Below, in pieces: positions 48,182-56,443 of a stretch of 64,000 nt of DNA. Under the pieces are notes generated by a model. That model worked only from the letters and a program-made list of their open reading frames with translations. It did no database searches and had not been told where the DNA came from. The number at the start of each line of letters is the position of its first letter. The first letter of the stretch is position 1. A program made the translations under genes and the position numbers. Source of the stretch: Thauera propionica (GTDB lineage: Bacteria; Pseudomonadota; Gammaproteobacteria; Burkholderiales; Rhodocyclaceae); NCBI RefSeq assembly GCF_002245655.1, contig NZ_NOIH01000002.1, positions 124,001 to 188,000 on the forward strand, written 5' to 3'.

Positions 48182-48985
48182 ATGAAGAAACTTTCCTCGC
48201 TGCTGTTGCTCTCCCTCACCGCCTGCGTCCTGCTCACCGGCTGCGGCAAGAACGAAACCGCGCCGGCCACGCAAACCGCCGCCCCTGCGCCCGCGGCCCC
48301 CACGAAGATCGTCATCGGCCTCGACGACAACTTCCCGCCGATGGGTTTCCGCAACGAGAAGAACGAACTCGTCGGCTTCGACATCGACCTCGCCAAGGAA
48401 GCTGCCAAGCGCCTCGGCATCGAGGTCGAGTTCAAGCCGATCGACTGGAGCGCCAAGGAGGCCGAACTGAACGGCAAGCGTGTCGATGCGCTGTGGAACG
48501 GCCTCACCATCACCGAAGAGCGCCGGAAGAACATCGGCTTCACCACCGCCTACATGGAGAACCACCAGATCATCGTGGTGCCGGCCAACTCGGCGGTGAA
48601 GACCAAGGCCGACCTCGCCGACAAGGTCATCGGCATCCAGGACGGCAGCAGCGCGATCGACGCGGTGCAGAAGGACCCGATCGCGGCTTCCTTCAAGGAG
48701 CTGAAGAAGTTCGGCGACAACGTCACCGCGCTGATGGACCTGACCACCGGTCGCCTGGACGCCGTGGTGCTGGACGAAGTCGTGGGCCGCTACTACACCG
48801 CCAAGAAGCCCGGCGAGTATGTGGTGCTCGATGACCACTTCGGCACCGAGGAATACGGCGTTGGCACCCGCAAGGACGACACCGAGCTGCTGGCCAGGCT
48901 GCAGAAGGCGATGGACGACATGAAGGCCGACGGCAGCGCCGCACGCATCTCGACCGAGTGGTTCGGCAAGGACATCATCAAGTAA
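48182..48985 (+). CDS. Amino-acid ABC transporter substrate-binding lipoprotein
   Basis: 267 residues. Signal with lipobox VLLTGCGKN and a Pro/Ala linker, then a family-3 solute-binding fold: IVIGLDDNFPPMGFRNEKNE, GFDIDLAKEAAKRLGIEVEF, WNGLTITEERRKNIGFT and EEYGVGTRKDD. It captures polar amino acids for the permease and ATPase encoded downstream; the specific ligand is unknown. A perfect 12-bp palindrome (CGCGGTACCGCG, 48121-48132) lies in the leader. Confidence 0.92.
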   Translation: MKKLSSLLLLSLTACVLLTGCGKNETAPATQTAAPAPAAPTKIVIGLDDNFPPMGFRNEKNELVGFDIDLAKEAAKRLGIEVEFKPIDWSAKEAELNGKRVDALWNGLTITEERRKNIGFTTAYMENHQIIVVPANSAVKTKADLADKVIGIQDGSSAIDAVQKDPIAASFKELKKFGDNVTALMDLTTGRLDAVVLDEVVGRYYTAKKPGEYVVLDDHFGTEEYGVGTRKDDTELLARLQKAMDDMKADGSAARISTEWFGKDIIK

Positions 48986-49049
48986 GCCGCCCCGGAGTCG
49001 CGCAGGGCGTGCCCGATCCGGTACGCCTGCGCCCCTTCCTGACGCTGCA

Positions 49050-49077
49050 CGGCGCCTGACACGGCGCCGCATTTTTT
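49050..49077 (+). terminator. Intrinsic terminator between binding protein and permease
   Basis: CGGCGCC-TGACAC-GGCGCCG is followed by CA and six T residues, 65 bases after the binding-protein stop. It would let the binding protein be made in excess over the membrane and ATPase subunits. Confidence 0.8.
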
Positions 49078-49165
49078 GCCGGCGCCGCGATCGCCGCTTC
49101 CGGACTCGCGACCGGGCTCACCGCCCCGCCGGCTTCGCGCCCCGCGCACTTCCCGGAGTCCGCTC

Positions 49166-49816
49166 ATGGACTACATCCTCAGCATCCTCGGCCCGCTCGC
49201 CGAAGGCTCGCTGGTCACGCTCAAGCTCTTCTTCATCACGCTCGCGCTGGCGGTGCCGCTCGGCCTGGCGCTGGCGCTGATCCGCATCTCGCGCTTCACC
49301 GTCGCCAGTCAGGCGGTCAATGGCTACATCTGGCTGATGCGCGGCACACCGCTGATGCTGCAACTGCTGTTCATCTACTTTGCGCTGCCCTTCGTGCCGG
49401 TGATCGGCATTCGCCTGCCGGACTTCCCGGCAGCGATCGTGGCCTTCGCGCTGAACTACGCCGCCTATTTCGCCGAGATCTTCCGCGCCGGCATCCAGTC
49501 CATCGACCGCGGCCAGTACGAAGGCGCGAAGGTCCTGGGGTTCAGCTACAGCCAGACCATGCGCCGCATCGTGCTGCCGCAGGTGGTCAAGCGCATCCTG
49601 CCGCCAATGAGCAACGAGACCATCACCCTGGTCAAGGACACCTCGCTGATCTACGTGCTCGCGCTCAACGACCTGCTGCGCGCCGCGCGCGGCATCGTGC
49701 AGCGCGACTTCACGATCACCCCCTTCATCGTCGCCGCCGGCTTCTACCTGCTGATGACGCTGGTGCTGACCTGGCTGTTCCAGCGCCTGGAGAAACGCCA
49801 TGCCGTCTATGACTGA
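49166..49816 (+). CDS. Amino-acid ABC transporter permease
   Basis: 216 residues with about five membrane segments: MDYILSILGPLAEGSLVTLK, WLMRGTPLMLQLLFIYFALP, and the EAA loop GAKVLGFSYSQTMRRIVLPQ that docks the ATPase. HisM/GlnP family. The ATG at 49166 has CGGAG upstream; its 3' end overlaps the ATPase gene by 17 bases. Confidence 0.94.
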   Translation: MDYILSILGPLAEGSLVTLKLFFITLALAVPLGLALALIRISRFTVASQAVNGYIWLMRGTPLMLQLLFIYFALPFVPVIGIRLPDFPAAIVAFALNYAAYFAEIFRAGIQSIDRGQYEGAKVLGFSYSQTMRRIVLPQVVKRILPPMSNETITLVKDTSLIYVLALNDLLRAARGIVQRDFTITPFIVAAGFYLLMTLVLTWLFQRLEKRHAVYD

Positions 49817-50591
49817 GCCCGCAACGGTGAATGGGCCGATGATTCTCGCCGAAGGCATCCGCAAGCGCTTCGGCGCGCACGAGGTCCTCAAGGGCGTGTC
49901 GCTGACGCTCGCCAAGGGCGAGGTGGTGGCGGTGATCGGCCCCTCCGGCTCGGGCAAGAGCACCCTCCTGCGCTGCCTGAACCACCTCGAGACCATCGAC
50001 GCCGGACGGCTCGTCATCGAAGGCGACGTGCTCGCCGACAACGACGCCAGCGGCCACGCGCGCTACGTCGCCGACGCCGAGGTCCGCCGCATCTGCCGTC
50101 GCATGGGCATGGTGTTCCAGCACTTCAACCTGTTCCCGCACCTCACCGTGCTGCAGAACGTCATCGAGGCGCCGGTCACGGTGAAGGGACTGAAGCGCGA
50201 GGCGATCCTGCCCAAGGCGGAAGAACTGCTGAGGAAGGTGGGCCTGTACGACAAGCGAGATGCCTACCCGTCACGGCTGTCCGGCGGCCAGAAGCAGCGC
50301 GTGGCGATTGCGCGCGCGCTGGCGATGGAGCCGGACATCATGCTGTTCGACGAGCCTACCTCGGCGCTCGACCCGGAGCTGACCGGCGAGGTGCTGCGCA
50401 CCATGCGCCAGCTCGCCGACGAACACATGACCATGCTGGTGGTGACACACGAGATGGGTTTTGCGCGCGAAGTGGCGAGCCGGGTGGTGTTCATGGACGG
50501 CGGCGAGCTGATCGAGTCGCAGCCGGCGGCGGCGTTCTTCGCCAGCCCGCAGCATCCGCGCACGCGCGCCTTCCTTGACAGCATGCTCTGA
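49800..50591 (+). CDS. Amino-acid ABC transporter ATP-binding protein (GlnQ type)
   Basis: 263 residues. Walker A GPSGSGKST, Q-loop VFQHFNLFPHLT, signature LSGGQKQRVAIARAL, Walker B IMLFDEPTSALDPE and switch His in VVTHEMGFARE are all intact. It energises the permease encoded upstream. The start at 49800 overlaps the permease gene; a second in-frame ATG at 49809 would also do. Confidence 0.95.
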   Translation: MPSMTEPATVNGPMILAEGIRKRFGAHEVLKGVSLTLAKGEVVAVIGPSGSGKSTLLRCLNHLETIDAGRLVIEGDVLADNDASGHARYVADAEVRRICRRMGMVFQHFNLFPHLTVLQNVIEAPVTVKGLKREAILPKAEELLRKVGLYDKRDAYPSRLSGGQKQRVAIARALAMEPDIMLFDEPTSALDPELTGEVLRTMRQLADEHMTMLVVTHEMGFAREVASRVVFMDGGELIESQPAAAFFASPQHPRTRAFLDSML

Positions 50592-50622
50592 GGCCCGGGC
50601 GCGGCGCCGGTTTCGTCCACGG

Positions 50623-51498
50623 CTATGGACGCACCAGGACTCCCGACAGCCGCCCGGCCTCCTCGCCAAAGCACGCCACCAGCCAGTCCGCCGTTGCAGC
50701 CACTCGAGGCAAGGGGCGCGCATCCGGATGGATCAGCATCCAGAGTTCCCGGCTCAGAACCGGGTGCGGTCCGGACAGGCGGGCCAGGCGCGGGTCCGGG
50801 TCGGCGAGAAAACAGGGCAGCAGGCCCTGCCCGACGCCGTCCGCCACGGCCCTGGCCAGCCCGCGCACGCTGTTGGCACGCAGCCGGATACGGCCACTGC
50901 CGAGCATGGCCTTCAGGCGCCGCATCTCCGGCGTATGTGCCAGATCCTCGTTGTATGCCACCCAGTCGCCGGCACTGACCTGCAGGTCTCCGCGCGCCGC
51001 CCCATAGAGCGCGAAACCCACGTCCGCCAGCTTGCGGATCAGGAGGTCACCACTCGCAGGGCGCGCCAGGCGGATGGCGATGTCGGCCTCGCGGCGGGCG
51101 ACATTGAGGTTGTCGTTGCTGGCGACGAGATCCACGCAGAGTTCCGGGTGGCGGGTGTAGAGGCCGGGCAGGCGCGGCACCAGCCAGTCGCCAATGAAGG
51201 CGCCGACCGCGGTGATCCGCACCACGCCGCCGACCGCAGCGGCGCCGGCCTCGGCCAGGCGGCTGATCCCGGCCACGTCTTCCTCGATGCGCCCCACCCG
51301 CTCCAGCACCCGGCCACCGACCGCCGTGGGCCGCCACAGGCCGTCGTTGCGCTCGAACAGCGGCGTGCCCAGATCCTGCTCGAGTGTGCGCAGGCGGCGG
51401 GCGACGGTGGTCTGGTCCACGCCAAGCTGACGCGCAGCCGCGGCCAGCGTGCCCTCCCTGCCAAGCGTGACGAGAAAACGCAGATCGTCCCAGTTCAT
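50623..51498 (-). CDS. LysR-family transcriptional regulator
   Basis: 291 residues from the ATG at 51498. N-terminal winged helix (MNWDDLRFLVTLGREGTLAA, LGVDQTTVARRLRTLEQDLG, LFERND) and a C-terminal effector domain (ITAVGAFIGDWLVPRLPGLY). The LDQTT-type helix is the variant seen in AmpR/GcvA-side LysR proteins that lack the usual SQ. It is divergent from the isochorismatase-family gene, its likely target, across a 113-base region with two inverted repeats. Confidence 0.92.
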   Translation of the reverse strand: MNWDDLRFLVTLGREGTLAAAARQLGVDQTTVARRLRTLEQDLGTPLFERNDGLWRPTAVGGRVLERVGRIEEDVAGISRLAEAGAAAVGGVVRITAVGAFIGDWLVPRLPGLYTRHPELCVDLVASNDNLNVARREADIAIRLARPASGDLLIRKLADVGFALYGAARGDLQVSAGDWVAYNEDLAHTPEMRRLKAMLGSGRIRLRANSVRGLARAVADGVGQGLLPCFLADPDPRLARLSGPHPVLSRELWMLIHPDARPLPRVAATADWLVACFGEEAGRLSGVLVRP

Positions 51499-51509
51499 GT
51501 GCGCAGCGC

Positions 51510-51592
51510 CTGCAAATTTGCAGCAGCATAGCGCATCGCCGCACATTTACGCTGGCACACGGCGGGATGTAGTCTCATGGCACGTTCCATGA
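51510..51592. promoter_or_regulatory. Two inverted repeats in the LysR/hydrolase divergent region
   Basis: CTGCAAATTTGCAG (51510-51523) is a perfect 14-bp palindrome 12 bases before the LysR start, suited to autoregulation. TCATGG-CACGTT-CCATGA (51575-51592) is a 6-bp inverted repeat ending 20 bases before the hydrolase start. Confidence 0.5.
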
Positions 51593-51611
51593 CCTCGCGA
51601 GGATCCTGCCC

Positions 51612-52214
51612 ATGAGCACCGCATCGCCCACCCTGCGCCACTTGTCCGGCCTGCCTGTCGCACCGGCCCGCCTGTCCGAGTCCGCCCTGATCATCGTCGA
51701 CGCCCAGAACACCTACCGCAGTGGCGTCATGCAACTCACCGATGTGGAGCCGGCACTCGATGAATGCGCACGGCTGCTCGCCCGCGCCCGCGCGCTGAGG
51801 GTGCCGGTGGTGCACATCCAGCACGATGCCGGCCCCGGGTCGCCCTACGACCCAAAGGCCGAATGCGGCGCGATCGCCGACAAGGTGGCACCGGTCGTCG
51901 GCGAGCCGGTGGTGGTCAAGCATTATCCGAACTCCTTCGTCGGCACCGAACTCGACGGACATCTCAAGGCGGCGGGGGTGAAGAACCTCGTCATCGTGGG
52001 CTTCATGACCCACATGTGCATCAACTCCACCGCGCGCGGCGCCTTCAACCTCGGCTACGCGGTGACCGTCCCGGCCGCCGCTACGGCCACGCGCGCGCTG
52101 CCCGCGCCCGACGGCAGCGTCATCGAAGCGGCGACCCTGCAGTCCGCGGCACTGGCTGCACTCGCCGACCTGTTCGCGGTCGTGGTGGCCAACGGCGCAG
52201 CCATTCCGGACTGA
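51612..52214 (+). CDS. Isochorismatase-family cysteine hydrolase
   Basis: 200 residues with the catalytic triad of the family: Asp30 in ALIIVDAQNTY, Lys in VVVKHYPNSF and Cys136 in GFMTHMCINSTARGAF. The cis-peptide region precedes the Cys. Such enzymes hydrolyse amides or vinyl ethers (nicotinamidase, ureidoacrylate, isochorismate); the substrate here is unassigned. It is probably controlled by the divergent LysR regulator. Confidence 0.9.
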   Translation: MSTASPTLRHLSGLPVAPARLSESALIIVDAQNTYRSGVMQLTDVEPALDECARLLARARALRVPVVHIQHDAGPGSPYDPKAECGAIADKVAPVVGEPVVVKHYPNSFVGTELDGHLKAAGVKNLVIVGFMTHMCINSTARGAFNLGYAVTVPAAATATRALPAPDGSVIEAATLQSAALAALADLFAVVVANGAAIPD

Positions 52215-52242
52215 GCCGCGGCGGGTGAGACCGTAGACGGCC

Positions 52243-52280
52243 CACGGCCCCCGACAGCGGATGCGCTGAAGGGGGCCGTG
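52243..52280. terminator. Long hairpin between convergent genes
   Basis: A perfect 10-bp stem CACGGCCCCC/GGGGGCCGTG encloses an 18-nt loop that itself holds AGCG/CGCT. It sits between the convergent isochorismatase-like and RhlE genes. There is no T-tract, so it is a possible bidirectional stop. Confidence 0.45.
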
Positions 52281-52322
52281 ACGGTTCACGAGGCCGGCGA
52301 ACCGGCCGGCGTCAAGACTCGG

Positions 52323-53633
52323 TCAGCCGCGCGAGCGACGGTCGCCGTGGCTACGCTCGCTGCGCGACGGATGACCATCGCGATTGAAACCGCCACTGCT
52401 GCGACGCGCCTCTCCACCCGGACGCCCGTAGCCACCGCCGCTACCAAAGCGACGACCGCCGTTGCCGGCCGGACGCGGACCAGCCGGCTTGCGCGGCGAG
52501 GGCTCCATACCCGGGATGGTGTGCACTTCCAGACGACCGCCGGTGAAGCGTTCGATGGCGCGGATCAGGCCGGTTTCGCGCGGGCCGGACAGTGTGATCG
52601 CAACGCCGTCGCGACCGGCACGACCGGTGCGGCCGATGCGGTGCACGTAGTCCTCGGCCTGGCGCGGCGGGTCGAAGTTGATGACGTGGCTGATGCCGGC
52701 GACGTCGATGCCGCGCGCGGCAACATCGGTCGCCACCAGCACGCCGATGCGGCCCTGGCGCAGGCGGTCGAGCGTGCGGTTGCGCTGGGTCTGGTGCATG
52801 TCGCCGTGCAGCGCGGCCGCGGCAATGCCCTTCTCCTGCAGCGACAGCGACAGTTCGTCGGCGCTGCGCTTGGTGGCGGTGAACACCACCGCCTGGTTCA
52901 TCCCTTCCTCGCCGAGCAGGGCGTGCAGAAGGCGGCTCTTGTGGCCGAGGTCGTCGGCGAACATCAGGCGCTGCTCGATCTGGCCACGGTCTTCCTGGGC
53001 GACTTCGATCTCGATGCGCTGCGGGTCGCGTGTCATGCGGGTAGCCATGCTGCCCACCACGCCGTCGAGCGTGGCCGAGAACAGCAGGGTCTGGCGCTTG
53101 GCCGGGGTGGCGGCGACGATTGCGTCGATGTCTTCGGCGAAGCCCATGTCGAGCATGCGGTCGGCTTCGTCGAGGATCAGCACTTCGACGTCGGACAGCT
53201 TGACCTTGCGGCGGGTCAGGTGGTCGAGCAGGCGGCCCGGCGTGGCGACGACGACGTCGCACTGGCGCTGCAATTGCTTGATCTGGGCGAACATCGGCGC
53301 ACCGCCGACGAGGCAGGCGGTATTGAGCCAGCGCAGGGCCTTGCCGTAGGTCTGCACGGCCTTCTCGACCTGCAGCGCGAGTTCGCGGGTCGGCGTCAGC
53401 ACCAGCACGCGCGGGCCGCTGCCCTGGGCGGGACGGCGATCGATGATCTTGTGCAGCGCGGGCAGCGTGAAGGCGGCCGTCTTGCCGCTGCCGGTGTGGC
53501 TGGACACCAGCAGGTCGCGACCGGCGATGGCGGCGGGAATGGCCTGCATCTGCACCGGAGTCGGCGTGGTGTAGCCGGTCTGTTCAACGGCCTTGAGGAG
53601 TTCTGCGGCGAGGCCGAGGCTCTGGAAAGTCAT
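52323..53633 (-). CDS. rhlE: DEAD-box RNA helicase, RhlE type
   Basis: 436 residues. Motifs in order: Q-motif TPTPVQMQAIP, Walker A SHTGSGKTA, PTRELALQ, DEADRMLDMGF, FSATLD, then VLVATDVAARGIDV and HRIGRTGR. The tail is Gly/Arg/Ser-rich (RRFGSGGGYGRPGG) for RNA contact. RhlE helicases remodel RNA in ribosome assembly and decay, often at low temperature. AGGAAG precedes the ATG. The upstream 490 bases contain no gene and may hold a long leader. Confidence 0.93.
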   Translation of the reverse strand: MTFQSLGLAAELLKAVEQTGYTTPTPVQMQAIPAAIAGRDLLVSSHTGSGKTAAFTLPALHKIIDRRPAQGSGPRVLVLTPTRELALQVEKAVQTYGKALRWLNTACLVGGAPMFAQIKQLQRQCDVVVATPGRLLDHLTRRKVKLSDVEVLILDEADRMLDMGFAEDIDAIVAATPAKRQTLLFSATLDGVVGSMATRMTRDPQRIEIEVAQEDRGQIEQRLMFADDLGHKSRLLHALLGEEGMNQAVVFTATKRSADELSLSLQEKGIAAAALHGDMHQTQRNRTLDRLRQGRIGVLVATDVAARGIDVAGISHVINFDPPRQAEDYVHRIGRTGRAGRDGVAITLSGPRETGLIRAIERFTGGRLEVHTIPGMEPSPRKPAGPRPAGNGGRRFGSGGGYGRPGGEARRSSGGFNRDGHPSRSERSHGDRRSRG

Positions 53634-54061
53634 GTGATTCTTCCTGTGTCTTGCGCGCCGGCCTCGATCGATACGAGGGCCGGACGGGTTCGGGCCCTGG
53701 AATGGGCCTCAATGGCATCGCGCCGCACCGTACCGGATCATCCGGAACGGAAGCGGGATCGCAAGGGCGACAAACGCGCGATGGGCGTGGCTGGTCTCAT
53801 CGGCTTCATCGAAGCCGGGTAGACCGCGCATCGGCACCAACCGGTTGTCACGATGCCAGACGATCGGAAGAACGAATGGGGTTCGGCGGGAGGTCGGGGG
53901 CGATGGGGCTGTGGTTACAGTCCCTCGGGCCGGGTTGGCGGGCATCCTTGTCCGCGCCAAAAACCGCTATGGCCCTGCTGCTGCATTGCACAACGGCGTG
54001 AAGTATATCGGCTTTCGCTGCCGCTGTCGCCGGATTTTTGCGAAAAGTGCTTGACCGGAAA
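53634..54061. other. Non-coding stretch upstream of rhlE
   Basis: No convincing gene is seen here on either strand; the short open frames lack ribosome-binding sites and recognisable motifs. On the minus strand TATACT (54002-54007) is a good -10 match without a clear -35. It would give an rhlE leader of about 360 bases, reminiscent of cold-regulated helicase leaders. Otherwise nothing is recognised. Confidence 0.4.
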
Positions 54062-54096
54062 GAAAAAGCGGGCCGGCACACACGGCGCCGACCCGC
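54062..54096 (-). terminator. Intrinsic terminator of the HU gene
   Basis: A 10-bp stem on the minus strand (GCGGGTCGGC with GCCGGCCCGC, one wobble) is followed by TTTTTCTTT, starting 28 bases after the HU stop. Confidence 0.85.
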
Positions 54097-54123
54097 CCTG
54101 GAAGGGGTGTTGCCCCGTCCGAA

Positions 54124-54399
54124 TTACTTGTTGACCGCGGCCTTCAGCGTAGCGCCAGCGGTGAACTTGGGCACGCTCGACGCGGCGATCTCAATGGTGG
54201 CGCCGGTCTGCGGGTTGCGGCCGGTGCGGGCAGCGCGCTTCGAGACTTCGAACGAGCCGAAGCCGGTGAACGCAACCTTCTCGCCCTTGCCGAGCTGCTC
54301 GGCGATGATGTCGAGCACGGCGGACAGCGCGCGATCAGCCTGGGCGCGGGAAACGTCCATACGGTCAGCCAGGGCTTCGACGAATTCACCTTTGTTCAT
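54124..54399 (-). CDS. hupB: HU-family DNA-binding protein
   Basis: 91 residues, the standard HU length: MNKGEFVEALADRMDVSRAQ, GEKVAFTGFGSFEVSKRAAR, the DNA-binding arm with RTGRNPQTGATIEI, and PKFTAGATLKAAVNK at the end. It is a nucleoid protein that bends DNA. A good ribosome-binding site (GAGGAAA) and a -10 (TAGAAT) precede it, and a strong terminator follows, so it is monocistronic. Confidence 0.95.
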   Translation of the reverse strand: MNKGEFVEALADRMDVSRAQADRALSAVLDIIAEQLGKGEKVAFTGFGSFEVSKRAARTGRNPQTGATIEIAASSVPKFTAGATLKAAVNK

Positions 54400-54455
54400 G
54401 CTTTTCCTCGATTGGTGTGAGTGGAGTTTTCTGGGAAGTCCGATCTACGCGGCGG

Positions 54456-54461
54456 ATTCTA
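54456..54461 (-). promoter_or_regulatory. Candidate -10 for the HU gene
   Basis: TAGAAT on the minus strand, 57 bases upstream of the HU ATG. The -35 region is poor. Confidence 0.4.
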
Positions 54462-54630
54462 GCACCGTCGCGGCTTGTGGGGCATTTCGTAACACGCTGG
54501 CGTGACATGTGGCATAAAGTGCTGCCGATGGGCGGCCTCGGCCGCACGATGAAAGGCCGCGCGGGCTGCATGTGCGACCGACTTCCGCGCTATCCTTGCG
54601 CCACGAAGGAACCCGTGCCCGAGGGCCGCA

Positions 54631-55791
54631 ATGCAGCAGCAACCATCCGGCGACGACGAAGGCGTTGTCCGCATCACCGCACACCGCCGCGCCAACCGCA
54701 TCGTCAGGACGACGGTGGCCATACCCGGCTCGGCAGCCCAGAGTCGTCGGCTCGTCGGACTCGATCCGGCTGCGGCGGTCGACACGCTCGCCACCCTCGC
54801 CACGCACAGCCCGCGTGCGCATGCGCTGGCGCTCGGCCAGGCCTGTGCCGCCGCCCAGGGCAATGCCGCGCACGATCACGCCAAGCTCGTCGCCATCGAA
54901 CGCGAACTGGCTGCCGAGGCGGCCGACACGCATCTGCGGCGGCTCTTGATCGAATGGCCGCAGGCGCTGGGACATGACGCGCGCCATACCCGCTACAACG
55001 AATTCCACCGTCGCCTGACGACGAAGACCGACCCGGCCTCGTGCTTCGAGCTCGGCGGCGACGTACTCGACCTGGTGGCGCGCGAGATGCTCGCCGGCTT
55101 CTTCAACCGCATACGCATGCCGCACAACCTCGCCGAATTCATCGAGCGGGCGGACACCGGCAGCATCCTTGGTGCGGTGTTGCGCGACATGATCGAGCTC
55201 GGCCCATCGCAACCGAGCGCCGGACGTGGCGTCGCCATCCTCGGCACACAGACGGCTGCCGCCTGGGTGGCAACGATCGGGACCTGGCCGTCGGACGAAT
55301 TCGTCGCGCATCCGACCTTCGCCGGCGAGCCGGCGGAAACGGGCCCGCTGGCGCGGCACGCGGCCTCGCCGCTGGTACGACTGCTGCTTGACCGCGGCCA
55401 CCGGCTGTCGGCTCGCCTGTTCTCGAAGATCATCGACCTGGCCGACTGCGCCAGCCGCATGCGCTATCCGCTGACCGACGACGTCCCCCCATTGCTCGAT
55501 GCCTCGGCGGGTCCCGGCGTCGGCATGGCCCGCGTCAGCACGGCGCGTGGCGTGCTGCTGTGCTGGGTCAGGATGGAAGGGGGATGCATCGCCGACTGCC
55601 GCATCGTGCCGGCCGCAGCATGGAACTTTCATCCCGAGGGGGCATTCTGCCGCGAGGCCTGCAGCAGCATTGACGAAACCCCGGAGGCCGCACTGCGCCG
55701 CCTGTCGCTGCTGGCGCTGGCACTGGACCCCTCGGTGCCCTATCGCATCGAACTGGTCGAGGAGGCGGGCAAGAGCCGCAAGCGCGCCTGA
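54631..55791 (+). CDS. HoxV/HupK-like hydrogenase maturation scaffold
   Basis: 386 residues related to NiFe-hydrogenase large subunits but without the active-site cysteines. THSPRAHALALGQAC stands where RICGVC-x3-HALA would be, ARGVLLCWVRMEGGCIADCR and PAAAWNFHPEG correspond to the large-subunit C-domain, and LALDPSVPYRIELVEE replaces the terminal DPCxxCxxH. HoxV and HupK proteins hold the Fe(CN)2CO cofactor on its way to the large subunit, fitting the hyp genes 7.5 kb upstream. It stands alone, divergent from HU. Identification is by motif reading. Confidence 0.75.
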   Translation: MQQQPSGDDEGVVRITAHRRANRIVRTTVAIPGSAAQSRRLVGLDPAAAVDTLATLATHSPRAHALALGQACAAAQGNAAHDHAKLVAIERELAAEAADTHLRRLLIEWPQALGHDARHTRYNEFHRRLTTKTDPASCFELGGDVLDLVAREMLAGFFNRIRMPHNLAEFIERADTGSILGAVLRDMIELGPSQPSAGRGVAILGTQTAAAWVATIGTWPSDEFVAHPTFAGEPAETGPLARHAASPLVRLLLDRGHRLSARLFSKIIDLADCASRMRYPLTDDVPPLLDASAGPGVGMARVSTARGVLLCWVRMEGGCIADCRIVPAAAWNFHPEGAFCREACSSIDETPEAALRRLSLLALALDPSVPYRIELVEEAGKSRKRA

Positions 55792-55815
55792 ACGCAGCGC
55801 CGGCGACACGGAGAC

Positions 55816-56313
55816 TCAGGCGGCGACGCGGCGATAGGCGCCACCGAAGTACAGCAGGGGCAGACGTTCCTCGCGACCGAAATCGACCACTTCGCTGATG
55901 AATACGATGTGGTCGCCGCCGTCATGACGCACGGTGTTGCGGCACACGAAACGGGCGCAGCAGCCCTTGAGCAGCGGCACGCCGCCCTGTCCGGCGTCGA
56001 TCTCCAGCCCGGCGAACTTCTCGCCGTTGCGGCTGGCAAAACGTTGCGACAGGTCCATCTGGTCTTCGGCCAGCACATTGATCGCGTAGTATTCGCAGCC
56101 CTCGAACAGCGGCCGGCTCGGCAGGTCATTGGCCAGGCTCCACACGATCAGCGGCGGCTCGAGCGAAACCGAGTTGAACGAATTCACCGTCAGGCCGATC
56201 GGTTCGCCGGCCGGCGTGCGCGTGGTCACCACCGTGATGCCGGTCGCGAACATGCCGAGGGCGTTGCGGAAACGGCGGGAAAAGTCCTCGCCGGGGAGCG
56301 TCTGCTGGGTCAT
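55816..56313 (-). CDS. Flavin reductase family protein
   Basis: 165 residues from the ATG at 56313. Split-barrel flavin reductase: DFSRRFRNALGMFATGITVVTT, PIGLTVNSFNSVSLEPPLIVWSL, YYAINVLAEDQ and a terminal LLYFGGAYRRV. It is likely an NAD(P)H:FMN/FAD reductase serving as the small component of a two-component monooxygenase; the oxygenase is not adjacent. Confidence 0.9.
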   Translation of the reverse strand: MTQQTLPGEDFSRRFRNALGMFATGITVVTTRTPAGEPIGLTVNSFNSVSLEPPLIVWSLANDLPSRPLFEGCEYYAINVLAEDQMDLSQRFASRNGEKFAGLEIDAGQGGVPLLKGCCARFVCRNTVRHDGGDHIVFISEVVDFGREERLPLLYFGGAYRRVAA

Positions 56314-56443
56314 GGGGGTGTCGTGGCGGTGAGATCCGCGCCTGTAGTAATACGAACGAAGGCGCGGATTATGGCCGCCCATGGGACCGACGTCGAGGGT
56401 GGGCGCCCTGATTCATCACAAAAAACGCAGGAAAAACCGTGAC

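Noticed and set aside
51577-51593. TGGCACG followed by ATGAC, resembling a sigma-54 promoter before the isochorismatase-family gene
   Set aside because: The -12 GC is replaced by GA, and the gene is paired with a LysR regulator, which works with sigma-70.
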